Of a stretch of DNA of 64,000 nt, positions 61,574 through 64,000 are shown piece after piece. The notes under the pieces are model-generated. The model saw only the letters and a program-made list of their open reading frames with translations, was not told the DNA's origin and ran no database searches. Both the position numbers and the translations under genes were made by a program. The DNA is from Flavobacterium sp. 102 (GTDB lineage Bacteria; Bacteroidota; Bacteroidia; Flavobacteriales; Flavobacteriaceae): NCBI RefSeq assembly GCF_003634615.1, contig NZ_RBKX01000001.1, positions 3,753,110-3,817,109 of the forward strand. The letters run 5' to 3'. How positions within the stretch are numbered: the first letter of the stretch is position 1; each line of letters begins with the position of its first letter.

Positions 61574-63817
61574 TTATCTTTTAGATTTTAATACTCGCCA
61601 ATTTCCTTTGCCATTTGGCTTCAATGAAAACAAGAATCCCTTTTCTATTTCGCCTAATTCATTTCTAAATTCAACAGTTCCATAAAATTAGGGATTTCAT
61701 TTCCTTGTATTATAGTGGTTCCTTGAACTTGCTGCATAACTCCGAAACCACATTCATATTCGAAATCAATCCACTCATTAACAAATCTAGGCGTTTCCTA
61801 ATTCCGGATTAATGATGTTGCCGTTTTCGGCATATTCATTACCGCCAATTAATTTGGTTTTAAGTTGGCTGTTGGCTGTTGATGAACCATAACGAACATA
61901 ATCCAAAGGGAGTATTTCGTAAGTCCTGAAGCTAAACCCAACCATGTCTAAGCAACATTATAAAAGGAGAAAGCCTTAAACTGTTTGCGGTTTCCGGAGA
62001 TAAATACTGTTGGAATTTGCTCGAAATCATCTTGCCATTTTGCGCCTCCAAATAAATATCTGTCAATCCCTTTTTTAAGGTCCACAAAACCCATTTTCCT
62101 AATCGTATGGCTGTCCAAGATCGTATTCGATTGTGGTTTTCTTCTAGCACAATTCTTTACCGTAAGCTGTCGGCTCCTATAAATAGAAAATAGAAAGTCT
62201 TTGAAAAGGTTTTTTTCAAACGAGTTATTACTGTTGTAAAAGTTGATTTGCCGTTGGCTCATTCTAGTCCTTGCGCTGTCGGATCTAATCACCACCACTT
62301 TGATAACCAAATTCAGCTGATGAAAAATAATGTTCAACTGCTTCAGATCGTTTTACATTTTGAACCTGACCTAATCGAATAGTTACGTTTGGATTGTAGA
62401 AATAGCTTAAAGGCTCAATTCTAATTCTTTCCTTGTTGTTTATTTCTTCGATACCCATTCCGACATTATGAACTGCAATACAAGAAGAAACCGCATCTTT
62501 CAAAGAAGTTGTCAATGGCTTGAAAAGGTTTTGAAAGTTATCTGTTGACAATGGTAGCTTGTCAAATCCACGAATCCAAAAACCATGAGTTACTCCAACA
62601 AATGCACCCGGTCCATTTTGTGCATATCCTAAATCGGTACGACCATAATATTTTGAATAAAAAAACACCTCTTAATGATGTGCAAATCGTTGATAACCGG
62701 TCAATCATATCATAAACAAACACAAACTTTGAGTTTGACGGCTCGAAAAAACTGTCTTCATCACAAAAAACATAACCATCTAAATTGTCTAATCTTACAG
62801 TTACCCTTTTGCCACCGCCTCCGGATAAGTCTGATTTTAGAAAGAATTCAAGTGCAATACTATCACCCTCAACAACCTCAAATGATTCATCAAAACCAAT
62901 ATCATATAAATTGCCGTTCATACTCATGAAGTTGGGTAAAGATGTTGAAGTTTCTCCTGCATGAAATAAAACTCTTCTCTCTTTTAAATCGTAGTTGATT
63001 CCGTTCTCGTAAACAGTTAAACAAACTTTGAAGTACGCCCAATCATACTGAGCTCTTGTGATGTTTGGTCTAAATTTAAATGAATCACTGTAAATCCTAA
63101 CTTCTCTATCTCTATCAAAATTGGCCAACATCATCATTCCTGTTGAACCATGATTCTCATTCCCTTGCGAGTTAAAGAAACCGCCTTTGCTTGCTCATGG
63201 GATTGGTTAAGCAAGTTCATTGGAACTCCCTCGGTAACTCCCCTGGTATTACCATCATCAGAGAAACAGAAAGGTCGACTAGTTCGCCAACATTAGCCTT
63301 AACTTGCCACTTTGATTTTAAAAAAGATTCTTCGGCCATCGTTGTACATTTCATTAATTGGAAGTTCCTCAATTGGAGTTCCGTCTATTGTATCTAACCT
63401 ATCAATCTCAACTGATTCGCTTTCACGCGCTTTTATAAGCTGCTCCAATCCACCGGAGTTGAATTTTATTGAAACCTGTTTCTTTTCAAAGTTCCAAGTT
63501 GACATGTCAAGGTAACCCCAATAGGTTCTAACCCAAACATCAGTTTGTGGATGCTTTTCATATTTGGTTAGCTTTAAAGGTGCATTTATCCCAAGCATTT
63601 CACGAGCAAAATTTATATAATCTGCTCCATCTTCAATAAACTTTAACGTGTTAGAAAACTTTGGAAAAATTCCATGGTATTCTTCATTTCTTGCATACTC
63701 CTTATCATCGTTATTCCAACCAATTGGCGCAGTGATTTCAGTATCTTCAAACCCATCTGAATTGCAACTAAGGATAAACTTAACTCGGTCGTTATATGTT
63801 TGATTTATATCGCTCAT
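61574..63817 (-). pseudogene. Tail/baseplate protein A, one reading frame broken by many frameshifts
   Basis: A single protein of about 740 residues can be followed from ATG 63817 (MSDINQTYNDRVKFILSCN) to the stop at 61574 (NGKGNWRVLKSKR). The first 172 residues (63299-63817) are intact. After that the frame changes near 63305-63315, 63181-63225, 62670, 62285, 62160 and again near 61800 and 61690. Readable pieces include FDRDREVRIYSDSFKFRPN, YGRTDLGYAQNGPGAFVG and SRSRQLTVKN. Its stop is 4 bases before the start of tail gene B, so they are one unit. It may be inactive, or the sequence may have errors. Confidence 0.65.
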
Positions 63818-63835
63818 TATTTACTCCAATTTGTG

Positions 63836-64000
63836 TTAGATTTTCCATAATTGATGACCAAAATCAATTTTGTTATTCAAAATGATATTGCCTTTGTTTT
63901 TTCTAACGGCTTCGGTGTTGCGTTTAAGTTCTTCCAATAGTTCAGCAGAATATCCTTGGTTGTTATTCATAAAAACATATTCTTTAGCTTTGGAATTTTC
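63836..64000 (-). CDS. Phage tail protein, C-terminal end (5' part outside the window)
   Basis: The last 54 residues of an upstream gene are visible and end LNNKIDFGHQLWKI. The helical, charged pattern (YSAELLEELKRNTEAVRKNKG) resembles the end of tail tape-measure proteins, and it lies next to tail gene A (18 bases), as is usual. The assignment is weak because only the C-terminus is present. Confidence 0.4.
   Translation of the reverse strand, partial: ENSKAKEYVFMNNNQGYSAELLEELKRNTEAVRKNKGNIILNNKIDFGHQLWKI

Larger units (their letters stand above)
50347..64000 (-). mobile_element. Prophage, left part (right end outside the window)
   Basis: Downstream of tRNA-Met begins a co-linear phage region: integrase on the plus strand, then, mostly on the minus strand, hicAB, lysis genes, tail fibre and tail genes. 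The strand flips and small genes (58144-58890) look like a moron. Head, replication and packaging genes are not in the window, so the prophage extends beyond 64000. The two big tail genes carry frameshifts. Confidence 0.9.

Noticed and set aside
61932..62337. Separate small genes inside the tail region
   Set aside because: The pieces are parts of one tail protein in different frames, and they overlap each other; they are treated as the frameshifted gene.

Overview
The window reads as a chromosome segment of a Flavobacterium-like member of the Bacteroidota. The DNA is AT-rich. Several upstream regions carry the Bacteroidetes promoter form (TTG, 19-20 bases, TAnnTTTG). There is a type IX secretion substrate, a CarB without its C-terminal allosteric domain, an alternative GlmU-family protein, and many DUF families typical of Flavobacteriaceae (DUF2721, DUF4199, DUF4290, DUF493, DUF5686).

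Layout. 1-5.8 kb: an ABC1/AarF kinase with a TetR regulator, an OmpA/lipocalin lipoprotein pair, htpG, and an unusual signal peptidase I with a DUF2721 protein. 5.8-19.4 kb: a T9SS-exported protein, carB, rpmH, a lytic transglycosylase, a VWA lipoprotein, mtaB, a GlmU-family protein and rpmE. 19.6-25.4 kb: a co-directional run of DUF4199, GT2 glycosyltransferase, phosphohexomutase, MsbA-like ABC exporter and DUF2971. 25.4-30.4 kb: an envelope operon of M23 peptidase, TonB-dependent receptor and lipoprotein. 30.5-32.9 kb: a coiled-coil protein, zapA, a 6S-like RNA and rny. 32.95-34.37 kb: an IS3/IS150-type insertion sequence placed in the loop of the rny terminator. 34.4-50.1 kb: response regulator, xerD, two outer-membrane barrels, aroQ, DUF5686, TSUP transporter, murA (Asp variant), DUF4290/DUF493, an AAA ATPase, recQ, fmt, HU, YqgE, an aminotransferase and a START-domain protein.

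50.27 kb to the window end: a prophage next to tRNA-Met(CAT). It has a tyrosine integrase, then hicAB, a lysis cassette (candidate unimolecular spanin, YopX-like protein, small lipoprotein, GH108-like endolysin, holin, CAP-domain lipoprotein), a tail-fibre-like protein with a lectin-like C-terminus, a three-gene moron on the opposite strand, and tail genes. The two large tail genes (58971-61569 and 61574-63817, minus strand) read as single proteins but are interrupted by many single-base frameshifts, mostly near short homopolymers. The right end of the prophage lies outside the window.

Intergenic DNA holds several repeat structures: TTAG-core octamer arrays (carB leader, and a 70-base palindrome after the DUF4290 gene), two copies of an extragenic element beginning TAGCCCyGATGG, and a 17-bp perfect hairpin. 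Best candidates for a second look: the u-spanin and CAP lipoprotein of the lysis cassette, the Ser/His signal peptidase, the TAGCCC element, the octamer palindrome, and the IS inside a terminator loop.
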